A DNA stretch of 63,562 nucleotides from Sulfurospirillum sp964466465. GTDB taxonomy: Bacteria; Campylobacterota; Campylobacteria; Campylobacterales; Sulfurospirillaceae. Below the pieces are notes generated by a model that worked only from the letters and a program-made list of their open reading frames with translations, searched no databases and was not told the origin of the DNA. The position numbers and the translations under genes were made by a program. Below are positions 33,008-42,503 of the stretch, piece by piece. The stretch is from the NCBI GenBank assembly GCA_964466465.1, contig CAYXNJ010000010.1, positions 1-63,562 on the forward strand, given 5' to 3'. The first letter of the stretch is position 1. Each line of letters opens with the position of its first letter.

Positions 33008-33978
33008 AGCAACTCCTGTGCTTTTTTCATAACCGTATCTACCGAGATACTTTCCATACATTCATGTTTGGTAGGACACGTTGATTTATAACAGGGTTGG
33101 CATTTTAAAGAAAGTGCTGAGACAAGAAAGTCATGAGTTCCTCTGTAATTGCCAAATTTAACACAGTGTTTAATGTCCGTTGAGCCAAAAATAGTCAGTG
33201 TATTTTTGCCAATACCCGCAGACAAGTGTGCAGGTCCACTGTCATTGCCAATGAGTAAATCCGTTTTTGCCAGTACACTTTTAAGTTCACTTAGCGTTGT
33301 TTTTGCAATGAGGTTAATAACACTAGGATTGTGTCTTTCAATGAATGCTCCAGCTTCACTCTCTAAAGAAGAGCCTATTAAAACAACTATGTAATGGCAC
33401 TCTATCAAACGTTTTGTAAGGAGATTGAACTTTTCATCGCCCCATTTTTTACTGCTCCATCTTTCACTCGCTCCTACGGCTAAAGCAATGATAGGAGCTT
33501 GGTTCCCTTTTGCCCACTCAAAATCAACGTGCTTATATGGAAGTATGATGGTTAGATTTTCAGCAATAGCGTAATAGTCTTGCATGCGCTTTTCATCAAT
33601 ACCCGAACATTTTAGCATCTCAGGCATCCATGTGGGTTTGGCCTTGAGACCTAAAAATTTTTGCCACCACGTTTCGGATTGATTGAATATTCGACCATGT
33701 GGAACACCTAAAAGTAGAAGATGTGAGAGTCTATTGCATTGGACATTAAAAATGATGTCATAATGTTTTTTGCGCAATGCGGCATTTGTTTTTAAATACT
33801 CTTTTTTAAAAACAATATACTCATCAAAATAAGGACTATCCTCATACAGTGCTTTGCCAATAGATGAGGTTAAAAAGGTGATATGTACATGTGGGTAAAA
33901 ATGGCGAACAGCTCTAAAGGCAACCTCTTGTGTCACTAAATCGCCTAAAGCAGAAAATCGGATGATCAGAATATTCAT
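32992..33978 (-). CDS. GT9 heptosyltransferase-like protein
   Basis: The 328-residue protein begins MNILIIRFSALGDLV and has IGNDSGPAHLSAGIGKNTLTIF, the ADP-heptose donor-site block of GT9. A C-terminal cysteine cluster (CQPCYKSTCPTKHECM) resembles that of LPS heptosyltransferases. ATG 33978 overlaps the preceding stop by 4 nt. It likely adds heptose to the LPS core; it is a second GT9 besides the one at 29030. Confidence 0.88.
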   Translation of the reverse strand: MNILIIRFSALGDLVTQEVAFRAVRHFYPHVHITFLTSSIGKALYEDSPYFDEYIVFKKEYLKTNAALRKKHYDIIFNVQCNRLSHLLLLGVPHGRIFNQSETWWQKFLGLKAKPTWMPEMLKCSGIDEKRMQDYYAIAENLTIILPYKHVDFEWAKGNQAPIIALAVGASERWSSKKWGDEKFNLLTKRLIECHYIVVLIGSSLESEAGAFIERHNPSVINLIAKTTLSELKSVLAKTDLLIGNDSGPAHLSAGIGKNTLTIFGSTDIKHCVKFGNYRGTHDFLVSALSLKCQPCYKSTCPTKHECMESISVDTVMKKAQELLCSKH

Positions 33979-34838
33979 CGAATGACCCCAAAACGGCAAG
34001 AAAGGTAGCGTAAGAAGTATTTGAAAAAGTATTGAAATTTCAATTTTTTCAATGCTTTGAGGTAAGATTTACGGTAAATTTTGCATAAGCCTTTTTGTAA
34101 AAGAACAGGATCGTCAATATTTTTTTTGTAAATTTTAATAATCTCTTCATTGACAAACTTGAGTGCATTTTCTGCATTACTGAGATTTTCTCCGTGTCTG
34201 CGATAGTAGTTGAGGGGTTCAGGAATATAACCCACTTTAAAATGTTTGGTAAGCCTTAGCCAAAAATCAGTATCTTCCCAGCGAAATTGTGGGTCATAAA
34301 CACCAATTTTTTCATAAACGCATGTTCGATAAAGATGAGATGGGGTGTTTACGAGTCCTTTGCCACTAATAAGGGCTTCGTATAAATCTCCCTCATTTTG
34401 GCGACCTTTACATGTAAAAAGAGATGTGACCTGACTCTCTTTGCCTACGATGTACGAATCACTTTGTACCAATGCTATATCTGGGTGTGATTCTAAATAG
34501 GCAACTTGTTTTTCAATTTTTTCAGGAGCTATAAAATCATCAGAGCCAACGAAAGAGATGTACTTTCCTTTGGAAAGGGTAATAATCTCATTGAGGGTAT
34601 TGCACATGCCTTGATTTGGGCGTGTTTTAAGGATGTAAGGACGTTTGGTTGGGTTGGTTTCAAACGCACTAAGGGCACTTTGGTACGATGCGTCTTTTGA
34701 CCCATCATCAATGACGATTATCTCGATATTGTCATACGTTTGATTGAGAATAGAATCAATACATTCTTTGATGTAGGCTTCGTGATTGTAAAGTGCTATA
34801 CCGATGCTGACTAAAGGATTAGTGGGAGGTGTTTGCAT
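33975..34838 (-). CDS. Family 2 glycosyltransferase
   Basis: The 287-residue protein has the GT-A core: PLVSIGIALYNHEAYIKECI, VIDDGSKD and FVGSDD as the DxD-type motif, followed by WEDTDFWLRL. ATG 34838 overlaps the upstream gene by 20 nt; the longer frame is not favoured because its start lies well inside that gene. The donor sugar is unknown. Confidence 0.88.
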   Translation of the reverse strand: MQTPPTNPLVSIGIALYNHEAYIKECIDSILNQTYDNIEIIVIDDGSKDASYQSALSAFETNPTKRPYILKTRPNQGMCNTLNEIITLSKGKYISFVGSDDFIAPEKIEKQVAYLESHPDIALVQSDSYIVGKESQVTSLFTCKGRQNEGDLYEALISGKGLVNTPSHLYRTCVYEKIGVYDPQFRWEDTDFWLRLTKHFKVGYIPEPLNYYRRHGENLSNAENALKFVNEEIIKIYKKNIDDPVLLQKGLCKIYRKSYLKALKKLKFQYFFKYFLRYLSCRFGVIR

Positions 34839-35655
34839 TTTGCTCTTTTTGTAAGGAGTTGTATTTTCTGCGGGCGCGATAGTATTTTTTAAATAGCCAA
34901 AAATTGTAGGGAAAGCCAAAGTTTTTGATATTTTTCTTTGCTGTTTCCATGCCTGATTTCCACATTTTTGTCAAAACAGCAGGATTATTGATGGTATTGG
35001 ATGAATGAAGACGATACGCAGCAACTTTTGCATCGTAAAATAAGATGAGATCTTTGGCTACGGCTCTAAGATAAAAATCCCAATCTTCAATAAAAAGAGA
35101 CTCATCATAATTTCCAATAATATCGTAAATCTTGCGATCAACCATGCCTACGGGACCCACAACAGACCAGTTTTTAACAATCTCTCGCTTAAGTCCTGAA
35201 ACATTAAAATAAGACGCTTTATTGCCATGATGAAAACCAAACAGACCACTTTCATAGGTCGTATGGTCATTTTCGTCCACAACAATTGCATCACCTATAA
35301 TCATCAATTTAGAAGGGTTATTTTCTAAAAGGCGTACCCTTTCTTCAATGGTATTGTTAATAAGATAATCATCACTTCCCAAAATAACAATATACTGACC
35401 ACTGCTTCGCGTAATAAGCTCGTTGAGTGTTTTGGTGAGACCTCTGTTTTCTCTGTTGAGATAATTTATTTCAATACTGTTTTCATGCGCTTGAATCCAC
35501 GCTTGAATAACACTATCGCTATTGTCTTTCGAACCATCATTGATGAGAACAATCTCTTTGGATGGATAGGTATCGCACAAGATACTATTGAGTGTTTGCT
35601 CAATGAACATTTCATGGTTATAGACAGGGATGATAATAGAGACTTTAGGAATCAT
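34819..35655 (-). CDS. Family 2 glycosyltransferase
   Basis: The 278-residue protein starts MIPKVSIIIPVYNHE and carries VLINDGSKDNS and VILGSDDYL, the nucleotide- and metal-binding parts of GT2, then EDWDFYLRAVAK. It overlaps both neighbours, so it is co-translated. It is similar in layout to the adjacent GT2 gene, suggesting old duplication, but the sequences are clearly different. Confidence 0.88.
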   Translation of the reverse strand: MIPKVSIIIPVYNHEMFIEQTLNSILCDTYPSKEIVLINDGSKDNSDSVIQAWIQAHENSIEINYLNRENRGLTKTLNELITRSSGQYIVILGSDDYLINNTIEERVRLLENNPSKLMIIGDAIVVDENDHTTYESGLFGFHHGNKASYFNVSGLKREIVKNWSVVGPVGMVDRKIYDIIGNYDESLFIEDWDFYLRAVAKDLILFYDAKVAAYRLHSSNTINNPAVLTKMWKSGMETAKKNIKNFGFPYNFWLFKKYYRARRKYNSLQKEQNANTSH

Positions 35656-36773
35656 CGTTCTCCTTTTTTACAAGGAGTAAACGCATTTAAAACCTGCACG
35701 ATTTTTTGTGTCTCTTCTAACGTCTGATGCCCACTGATAGGCAGGCTTAAGACTTCATTGTGAATGGTTTCACTGATAGGATAAGAGCATGAATTCCACT
35801 CTTTATAGGCAGCTTGCTTGTGAGGAGGAATGGGGTAATGAATGAGTGTTTGAATGCCATTTTGGCTTAAATAGCTTTGAAGTTCATCGCGATATTCGCA
35901 TCTAATGACAAAAAGATGCCAAACATGGTTATCTTGATGCTCGACGAGTGGTACTATAATCTTCTCATTCGTGATATGTTCTCTATAATAATTTGCAATC
36001 ATTCTTCGCTGAGCAATCTCTTGATCAAGAAATTGCAGCTTTACCTGTAACATAGCTGCTTGTATTTCATCCAATCGGCTATTGGTACCTTTATAGATAT
36101 TTTCGTATTTTTTATGACTTCCATAATTGCTTAAAGCGCGAATGGTTTGCGCTAGCTCATCATCATTGGTTGTAATGGCGCCACCATCACCCAGAGCACC
36201 TAAGTTCTTACCAGGGTAAAAACTAAACCCGCTGGCATCTCCTAAATTGCCACTTCGTTTATTATTAAAAAAAGCACCGTGCGATTGCGCTGAGTCTTCA
36301 ATAACTTTGAGGTTATAGCGTTTGGCGATTTGATTGATTGCATCCATCTGGCAGGTTTGTCCGTAAAGATGAACGGGTAAAATGGCCTTTGATCTTGAGG
36401 TAATCTGTTGCTCTATTTTTGTAGGATCAATTAAATAGGTGTTCATGTCAGGCTCAACCAAAATAGGCGTAAGCTGATTGGCTGAAATAGCTAAAATAGA
36501 AGCGATGTAGGTGTTTGATGGCACAATGATCTCATCGCCATCGCTCATAACCCCTAGTTCTTTATAGGCTCGAATAATTAAAATCAGAGCATCAAGACCA
36601 TTGGCGACACCCACACAATGTTTTGCTCCACAATAGTGTGCAAATGCTGTTTCAAATGCTTCACACTCTTTGCCATGAATATACCAGCCACTGTCAATAA
36701 CTCTGCTACACGCCTCTAATAGGGCATCTTTATAGTGCGCGTTGATGGTTTTTAAATCTAAAAAAGGAATCAT
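35652..36773 (-). CDS. fdtB: DegT/DnrJ/EryC1 sugar aminotransferase, probably FdtB-like
   Basis: The 373-residue PLP enzyme starts MIPFLDLKTINAHYKDAL and has the PLP-lysine block FYPGKNLGALGDGGA and the aspartate-bearing IEDSAQSHGA. With the FdtA-type isomerase two genes upstream, it probably transaminates dTDP-3-keto-6-deoxygalactose to dTDP-Fuc3N, the precursor of Fuc3NAc. ATG 36773 overlaps the acyltransferase stop by 4 nt. The sugar specificity is inferred from neighbours. Confidence 0.8.
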   Translation of the reverse strand: MIPFLDLKTINAHYKDALLEACSRVIDSGWYIHGKECEAFETAFAHYCGAKHCVGVANGLDALILIIRAYKELGVMSDGDEIIVPSNTYIASILAISANQLTPILVEPDMNTYLIDPTKIEQQITSRSKAILPVHLYGQTCQMDAINQIAKRYNLKVIEDSAQSHGAFFNNKRSGNLGDASGFSFYPGKNLGALGDGGAITTNDDELAQTIRALSNYGSHKKYENIYKGTNSRLDEIQAAMLQVKLQFLDQEIAQRRMIANYYREHITNEKIIVPLVEHQDNHVWHLFVIRCEYRDELQSYLSQNGIQTLIHYPIPPHKQAAYKEWNSCSYPISETIHNEVLSLPISGHQTLEETQKIVQVLNAFTPCKKGER

Positions 36774-37282
36774 TGTCTCTCTTTGCAATTTTGACATTGT
36801 AATGATGTGTCACATTTTTGTCCACATTGGCACACATAACCTTTAAACTTCGCAGGATTGCCATACCATAGCTCTTGCGTGCCGATATTTTTAGTCACGA
36901 CACTGCCAGCGCCTATCATCGCATATTCACCGATGGTAATGCCTCCAATGATGGTGCTATTGGCACCTATGGAAGCACCTTTTTTGAGGGTCGTTTGCAA
37001 GAAGGCATCAGGGCGTTGTTTACTTCGTGGTAAAAAATCATTGGTAAACGTGACATTGGGGCCAATAAAAACATTGTCTTCGATGCGTATGCCATCCCAA
37101 ACTTGTACCCCACTTTTAATCGTAACATTATTCCCTATTACCACATCATTTTCAATAAAAACATTGGCATTAATGTTGCAATTTTCGCCTATGCGAGCAT
37201 CTTTTAAAACGACGCAAAATTGCCAAATGAGGGTATCTTTGCCAATATGAGTTGATTGGACATCGGAGAGTTTATGAATCAT
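36770..37282 (-). CDS. Hexapeptide N-acetyltransferase, probably for dTDP-Fuc3N, with cysteine-rich tail
   Basis: The 170-residue protein has left-handed beta-helix repeats typical of WbbJ/WlbB acetyltransferases (IIGGITIGEYAMIGAGSVVT) and ends YGNPAKFKGYV. The position between fdtA and fdtB suggests it acetylates the amino sugar, as FdtC does. An unusual tail with six cysteines (CQCGQKC then CQNC) follows the acyltransferase core and could bind zinc. It overlaps fdtA by 11 nt. Confidence 0.8.
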   Translation of the reverse strand: MIHKLSDVQSTHIGKDTLIWQFCVVLKDARIGENCNINANVFIENDVVIGNNVTIKSGVQVWDGIRIEDNVFIGPNVTFTNDFLPRSKQRPDAFLQTTLKKGASIGANSTIIGGITIGEYAMIGAGSVVTKNIGTQELWYGNPAKFKGYVCQCGQKCDTSLQCQNCKERQ

Positions 37283-37679
37283 GGCGAACTTCTTTTAAAA
37301 AATCTTCATAGTTGCGTATGTAATCATCTTCACTATAGTAATTATCGGCTAGTACCATCAGAACGCAGTCATCGCTAAAGTCATACATTTCCCTCCACAT
37401 AACGCCTTCGATTAAAAGCCCTTGGGTCGGAGAGTTGAGTTCTAAATGAACTTTTTCTTTCCCATTGTCAAGAAGAAATTTGCATGAACCAGCTACACAA
37501 ATGGCTAATTGCCTTAGATTCTTATGTGCATGCTTGCCACGGTGCACATTTGCTTTGGTTCCAAAGATATAATAGACACGCTTGACATCAAAAGGGACAT
37601 TATGGTTTTCTTCTAGGGCGATTAATGAGCCACGGTCATCTCCCATAATTTTAAAATCAAGAAGTTCATAATTGCTCAT
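37272..37679 (-). CDS. fdtA: FdtA/WxcM-like dTDP-4-oxo-6-deoxyglucose 3,4-ketoisomerase
   Basis: This 135-residue cupin resembles FdtA/TylM3-type 3,4-ketoisomerases. Blocks seen are DDRGSLIALEE, VKRVYYIFGT, RGKHAHKNLRQ with the conserved histidines, and GVMWREMYDFS. It turns the RmlB product into a 3-keto sugar for the downstream aminotransferase. The substrate is probably supplied by rfbA/rfbB at 52158-54040. Confidence 0.87.
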   Translation of the reverse strand: MSNYELLDFKIMGDDRGSLIALEENHNVPFDVKRVYYIFGTKANVHRGKHAHKNLRQLAICVAGSCKFLLDNGKEKVHLELNSPTQGLLIEGVMWREMYDFSDDCVLMVLADNYYSEDDYIRNYEDFLKEVRHDS

Positions 37680-38779
37680 TATTGGTTGCCCTTATCTATT
37701 GTTAATTTCGCGTTATTGCAATACGTTTCATATTGCATCTTTAAATGATTTAGATGATCTTTTATCGTGTCTTTTGTAACAAAAAATCCAAAATCTTGAG
37801 GTAAAGAAGAAGATACTGGTGTGAAAATCCTCTCAGCAATCCACTCACCTACATGGGGTCTATAATGTGAATGTTCATAATAGTTTTGATTATTTAATGT
37901 CACATTATTATAGCCAGAAAAATCCCAATAAGGCGTTATTTCTGCAAGATTGGAAAGAAAATTTTGATACGCATCAAAGTCAATGCTCTCAAGCATAACA
38001 TGGTTATGTGGTGCTACAAAAACAATGAGCTCAATGCTGTTTTTTTGACAGAGTTCTCTAATCTCTTCTAAGGCGTGTAAATTACTGGTTAAGGCTCTTT
38101 TAGAAGCTTGTAACTTTTTTGAAGCTCTTTTATGAAAAGAGAGTTCATTTTTGATATATGCTTCAGGGTTTTCTTGTAGTGCTTTTTCTTTTTGATCAAA
38201 ATACCATCGACCTGTTTGTTCAAAATCATATCTCACAGAATGTGCTTCTTTTTTTAAATCTGCTTTGATTTGACGTTGAAGGTCTGCGAATGGGAAACTC
38301 ATCAAATAATCACGATAAAATTCCCACTTTGTGCCTTCTCCAATGGGTGGTGCAAAACGGTAGAGTAGCACTTCTTTAGGGTGATGATCAGTGACAAAGT
38401 TATCATAAACATCGACTTGCAAGTATAAAAATTTGATAGGAAAATGGCGTTCAATCATGTAACGTATAACATCAGCATGTTGCGTTAGCGTTGAAGCCCC
38501 TAAGGTTAGATTGTAAAACTTCAGATCGGGTTTGTACTTTTCGATAGCACTGACTTCTGTTGTTCCAATGCGAGAAGAACCAATCATATAAGCGTTGTAA
38601 TTAGAATGGTTTTTATCTAAAAACTTTATTTTGTTGTACCGCTCAGAGGGTTGCACAATAGCATGATAATTTCTTCCAAAAATACCAAAAGGATCAACAA
38701 AATAATTCACTAAAGCAATGGCAATAGGGCTTAAAAAGATGATAAAGCTACCATAAAGAAACCATTTTTTATAAGACAT
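37679..38779 (-). CDS. AlgJ/AlgX-like SGNH protein, partner of the MBOAT acyltransferase
   Basis: The 366-residue protein starts at ATG 38779, with GGAG 6 nt upstream. It has an N-terminal membrane anchor (about 7-29) and a periplasmic part with MIGSSRIGTTE and a late HSHYRPHVGEW, which fit an SGNH-like hydrolase/acyltransferase site. In alginate and related systems such a protein pairs with an MBOAT protein to O-acetylate exported polysaccharide. It lies directly downstream of an MBOAT gene. The detailed family is uncertain. Confidence 0.68.
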   Translation of the reverse strand: MSYKKWFLYGSFIIFLSPIAIALVNYFVDPFGIFGRNYHAIVQPSERYNKIKFLDKNHSNYNAYMIGSSRIGTTEVSAIEKYKPDLKFYNLTLGASTLTQHADVIRYMIERHFPIKFLYLQVDVYDNFVTDHHPKEVLLYRFAPPIGEGTKWEFYRDYLMSFPFADLQRQIKADLKKEAHSVRYDFEQTGRWYFDQKEKALQENPEAYIKNELSFHKRASKKLQASKRALTSNLHALEEIRELCQKNSIELIVFVAPHNHVMLESIDFDAYQNFLSNLAEITPYWDFSGYNNVTLNNQNYYEHSHYRPHVGEWIAERIFTPVSSSLPQDFGFFVTKDTIKDHLNHLKMQYETYCNNAKLTIDKGNQ

Positions 38780-38794
38780 TTTGTGCTCCATCAC

Positions 38795-40261
38795 TTAAAA
38801 ATTGAAATATAAAAATGATTTGACGTGATTGAGTTGGGTGATACACCAAAACATGATAACAACCGTAAACATAAAGTATTGATAGTTTGGTTTAAAATCA
38901 CGCAACCACTCTTGTGAATTTTTTGCCCAAAGTGTAAAAATGAGAGCAACTAACACGGCTTTTAGTGCACCTTTGCCACTATTGCCATCATCTAAGAAAT
39001 TGCCAAAAGTAACACCGTACTGTGTCATGAAAGCAAGTGTTTTAGCCACTCCTCTATCAAACATAATGCCTTGAAGTCCCATCATACCTTGCAAGATATT
39101 GACGGCTTTGTCCCATGTTTCGGCTCTAAAAAAAATCCATGTTATATTGACAAAATTAAAGGTAATGAACCATGCAAAAAGCTTAGGCATCTTTGTTCCA
39201 AAGCGTTGCCATATACGATGTAAGACAATGGCAACTCCATGCAGAGCTCCCCAGAGAACAAACATCCAACTTGCCCCATGCCATAGTCCTCCAACAAGAA
39301 AAACAATAAACAAATTCGTATATGTTTTTGTTTCGCTTTGTTTATTGCCTCCAAGTGGAATATAAATATAATCACGCAAAAATCGTGAAAGAGTCATATG
39401 CCAACGTCGCCAAAAGTCTTGAATGTTGAGGGCTTTGTAGGGAGAATTGAAGTTGAGTGGAAGCGTTATATTGAACATAAGCGCAATGCCTAACGCCATA
39501 TCGGTATAGCCTGAGAAATCAAAATAGAGCTGAAAAGTATAGCTTAAACTGGTTGCCCATGCTTCAAAAAGTGTCAAAATACGTGTGGTTTCAAATCCCA
39601 CATTCGCCCAAAGTGCAAAAGTATCGGCGATGATAGTTTTTTTAAATAATCCTATAGCAAAAAGAAACAGTCCCGACGAGAGATTTTTGTAGTTTAGGAT
39701 TTTTTTACGAGGCATATCAAATTGTGGCATCATTTCTTTGTGGTGCAAAATAGGACCTGCGAGTAAATGAGGGAAAAAGGTAACAAAGAGGGTGTAATTG
39801 AGATAGTCTATCTCATGAACTTCTCCCTTATACGCATCGACAAGATATGCAATTTGAGTAAATGTAAAAAAACTAATTCCAAGCGGTAAAATAATATGCA
39901 GCAGCGGATAATCTGTTCCCACAAGCGTGTTGAGGTTGCCAATAAAAAAATCAGTATATTTAAAATAGCCCAAAAGTGCTAGATTTGAGATAATGCCAAA
40001 GGTTAATAGGCTTATGTGATGAAGCGATGGTTTTGCCTTTTTAGAACTTCTTGAGATAGTTGTTCCGATAGCAAAGTTAAATAAAATGGAACCTAGTATC
40101 AAGGGAAGATAGCTGATATCCCACCACGAGTAGAAAAATAAAGAGACAAAAACGAGCCATGCTTTAGCCGCTTGCGTTAGTTTTTTTTGATTGAGCCAAA
40201 AATAAACAATGAGACTAAGGGGTAAAAAAAGAAAAATAAATTCGTAACTGTTAAACAACAT
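38795..40261 (-). CDS. MBOAT-family O-acyltransferase (AlgI/DltB-like)
   Basis: The 488-residue, multi-pass membrane protein starts MLFNSYEFIFLFLPL and has the family motif region RRWHMTLSRFLRDYIYIPLGGN and VGGLWHGASWMFVLWGALHG, which holds the catalytic histidine. AlgI-type proteins pass acyl groups across the inner membrane for O-acylation of exported glycans. It overlaps the upstream O-antigen ligase-like gene by 11 nt and precedes an SGNH gene that is probably its partner. Confidence 0.92.
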   Translation of the reverse strand: MLFNSYEFIFLFLPLSLIVYFWLNQKKLTQAAKAWLVFVSLFFYSWWDISYLPLILGSILFNFAIGTTISRSSKKAKPSLHHISLLTFGIISNLALLGYFKYTDFFIGNLNTLVGTDYPLLHIILPLGISFFTFTQIAYLVDAYKGEVHEIDYLNYTLFVTFFPHLLAGPILHHKEMMPQFDMPRKKILNYKNLSSGLFLFAIGLFKKTIIADTFALWANVGFETTRILTLFEAWATSLSYTFQLYFDFSGYTDMALGIALMFNITLPLNFNSPYKALNIQDFWRRWHMTLSRFLRDYIYIPLGGNKQSETKTYTNLFIVFLVGGLWHGASWMFVLWGALHGVAIVLHRIWQRFGTKMPKLFAWFITFNFVNITWIFFRAETWDKAVNILQGMMGLQGIMFDRGVAKTLAFMTQYGVTFGNFLDDGNSGKGALKAVLVALIFTLWAKNSQEWLRDFKPNYQYFMFTVVIMFWCITQLNHVKSFLYFNF

Positions 40262-41531
40262 GAGGACTCTTTTGTTCAAAAAGTGGTATGAGTAAAGCGA
40301 CGAGGAGAACAAAAATTCTCTCAACATCACCGTAAATAAAAAGTGGATTAGCCAAGGATGCGATGAGGAGATTGACGATCAAAATATACGGAAGTGGTGT
40401 TAAAAAATCCTCTGAAGGCTTGTTCTTATACAGTTGGTAAAAGATGTTAAGAAATGCTACAAGCCCGACAATGCCAAATTGAAGCAGTAAATCTAAAAAT
40501 TGATTGTGTAAAGATGAACCATGAGAATAGGGTATATTTTTTAAAAGAGCCGCTTTATTCTTTGGATTTGTCTCATTTTTTAAAATTTTCTCTCGCACAG
40601 CATCAACATGATCACCCGTTCCAAGCCCTAAAAGGAAGTTTTCTTGTAGAATATCAGCACTGTAAAATATAAATCCAAGGCGAACACCTTGAGAGGTTGA
40701 AAGGTTATTATTCTTAGTGAAATTTTTGACATCACTAAACATTTGAGTCGATTTTTTTTGAAAGATAGGGCTATAGTGTGTACCAAGCCAGTAAATCAAT
40801 GGAAAGATTAAAGCAATGGCTATGATAAGCTTTACTATCTGTTGTTTATAAATCAAAATCAGTACAGTTACATTTGAGAAGAGAAAAAGAATGTACCCTA
40901 TGCCTGAGCTTAATATAAATAAATTGAGTGATGAACTCAGAATAAAAAAGCTATAAAGTATTTTTTGGTTCATCGAGATGGTTTGTTTTTGAAGCAGTTG
41001 GTAGAGCACAAAGCTAATGGCGATATTAAGAACCGTTGCGTACTGTGTGTAGTTCATCATGAAAGGGACATTGTCCAATCTACTTCCAACCAAAAGTCCT
41101 ATGATTTTTTCAGCTGTGTGAAAATACATCATCAACGAGACAATTTCACTGATGAAAAGTGCTCCAAGAAAACAGTAAATGATGTTAGGGATGAATTTTT
41201 TTTGAACACTCAACGCAAGAATGATTAAGGCAACAATCAATTTACCAAGCTTGTTGATAGCAAACAGCGCTGTATCTACATGCTCGCTTCCAAGAGTCCA
41301 TAATGTATAAATAGCAAATATGATACAAAAGGCGTGTATGACTCTGTTTTTCACTAGCAGTAAAAAACGCTCTTTAAGCTCGAAGCTAAAGAGCAAACAG
41401 AGTGCTACAAAAATGAGTAGTTTTGAGGCAATTTTAGGGGATAATGGGAGCATAAAAGCATACGCCATTAACCCATAGTTGGCTAACTCTATAGGATGAA
41501 TATTGTTTTTGATACGATTGAGCGTAAACAC
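40251..41531 (-). CDS. O-antigen ligase/polymerase-like membrane protein (Wzy_C)
   Basis: The 426-residue protein has about ten to twelve membrane helices and a periplasmic loop near residues 270-340 with LGLGTGDHVDAV and PYSHGSSLHNQFLDLLLQFG, the family signature with a key histidine. Whether it is the ligase WaaL or the polymerase Wzy cannot be decided from sequence. GTG 41531 is used; no strong ribosome site is evident. Confidence 0.85.
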   Translation of the reverse strand: MFTLNRIKNNIHPIELANYGLMAYAFMLPLSPKIASKLLIFVALCLLFSFELKERFLLLVKNRVIHAFCIIFAIYTLWTLGSEHVDTALFAINKLGKLIVALIILALSVQKKFIPNIIYCFLGALFISEIVSLMMYFHTAEKIIGLLVGSRLDNVPFMMNYTQYATVLNIAISFVLYQLLQKQTISMNQKILYSFFILSSSLNLFILSSGIGYILFLFSNVTVLILIYKQQIVKLIIAIALIFPLIYWLGTHYSPIFQKKSTQMFSDVKNFTKNNNLSTSQGVRLGFIFYSADILQENFLLGLGTGDHVDAVREKILKNETNPKNKAALLKNIPYSHGSSLHNQFLDLLLQFGIVGLVAFLNIFYQLYKNKPSEDFLTPLPYILIVNLLIASLANPLFIYGDVERIFVLLVALLIPLFEQKSPHVV

Positions 41532-41541
41532 GGGTATTCTT

Positions 41542-42501
41542 TTAGATAAATGGAAAGATTTGGTAGGCTTTGATGCCCAGTGAATCTTTAATGATTTGGG
41601 ATAATTTTATCTGTTTATCCATCGCATAAAGCTCTTTTTGATGTTGGAGTAAAAAATGTAAAAGAGCAAAACTTATCAGTGAATTTTGAGATCGATCGCA
41701 TAAGTGCATAAGTGTATGAAAAAAAACCTTGTCTTCTTGACTCAAAATAGCCAATTGTGCAAAGCCTTGAATAAAAGCAAGCCTTCTTTCATAACTTTGT
41801 TTTTTTGCGGTGATTTTTTGTGTAAATGTTTTACGAGTTTTTCTTCTTTTGTGAATATCTGTAATATTACATGCGTGTTGACGGTATAAGATCAGGGGTT
41901 GATCAACATATGATATAGAACCATACGTTGCTGCAACAAATGCAAGCCAGACATCGTGAAATGAGATACCTTTTGGAAATGGTAAACAGACCTCTTTAAG
42001 CTCTTTGCGAAACATGAGGGTATTGCCTGAAATACAATTTTTAAAGACGAATGCTTTATTGTTAGAGCCTGAAAAGCAGTTGATTTTTTGTGGATCTAGT
42101 AGATTTTTGCCTAATGGCACTAAATGCTCATCCACCAGTTTTGCATTGGAATAGACTAATACATGATTTTCTATCACATCAAGTAATGTTTGAATTTTGT
42201 GTGTTTCCCAAACATCATCTTGATCGCTTAAAAGAATGTACTCTCCTTCGCATAAAGAGATGGCTCTCTCAAAGCTTTTAACAAAACCTTGATTTTTTTC
42301 ATTGATGACATATTTTAGATTGACGATGTTTGCGTAATGTTCAAGAATTGAAACTGTTGTATCGTGCGAACAATCGTCCACTACGATAATTTCAATATTT
42401 TGATACGTTTGTGCAAGAATAGAATCAATTTGTTCTTTAAGATAGCGCTCACCATTATACGTACATAAAGCTATAGAGATAAGAGGATGAATAGGTTGCA
42501 C
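41542..42501 (-). CDS. Family 2 glycosyltransferase
   Basis: The 319-residue protein has LISIALCTYNGERYLKEQID, VVDDCSHDTT and LLSDQDDVWETHK, typical of WaaE/RfbF-like GT2 enzymes acting in O-antigen synthesis. It lacks membrane helices and is followed by a ligase-like gene 10 nt downstream. The donor is unknown. Confidence 0.9.
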   Translation of the reverse strand: MQPIHPLISIALCTYNGERYLKEQIDSILAQTYQNIEIIVVDDCSHDTTVSILEHYANIVNLKYVINEKNQGFVKSFERAISLCEGEYILLSDQDDVWETHKIQTLLDVIENHVLVYSNAKLVDEHLVPLGKNLLDPQKINCFSGSNNKAFVFKNCISGNTLMFRKELKEVCLPFPKGISFHDVWLAFVAATYGSISYVDQPLILYRQHACNITDIHKRRKTRKTFTQKITAKKQSYERRLAFIQGFAQLAILSQEDKVFFHTLMHLCDRSQNSLISFALLHFLLQHQKELYAMDKQIKLSQIIKDSLGIKAYQIFPFI

Positions 42502-42503
42502 GG

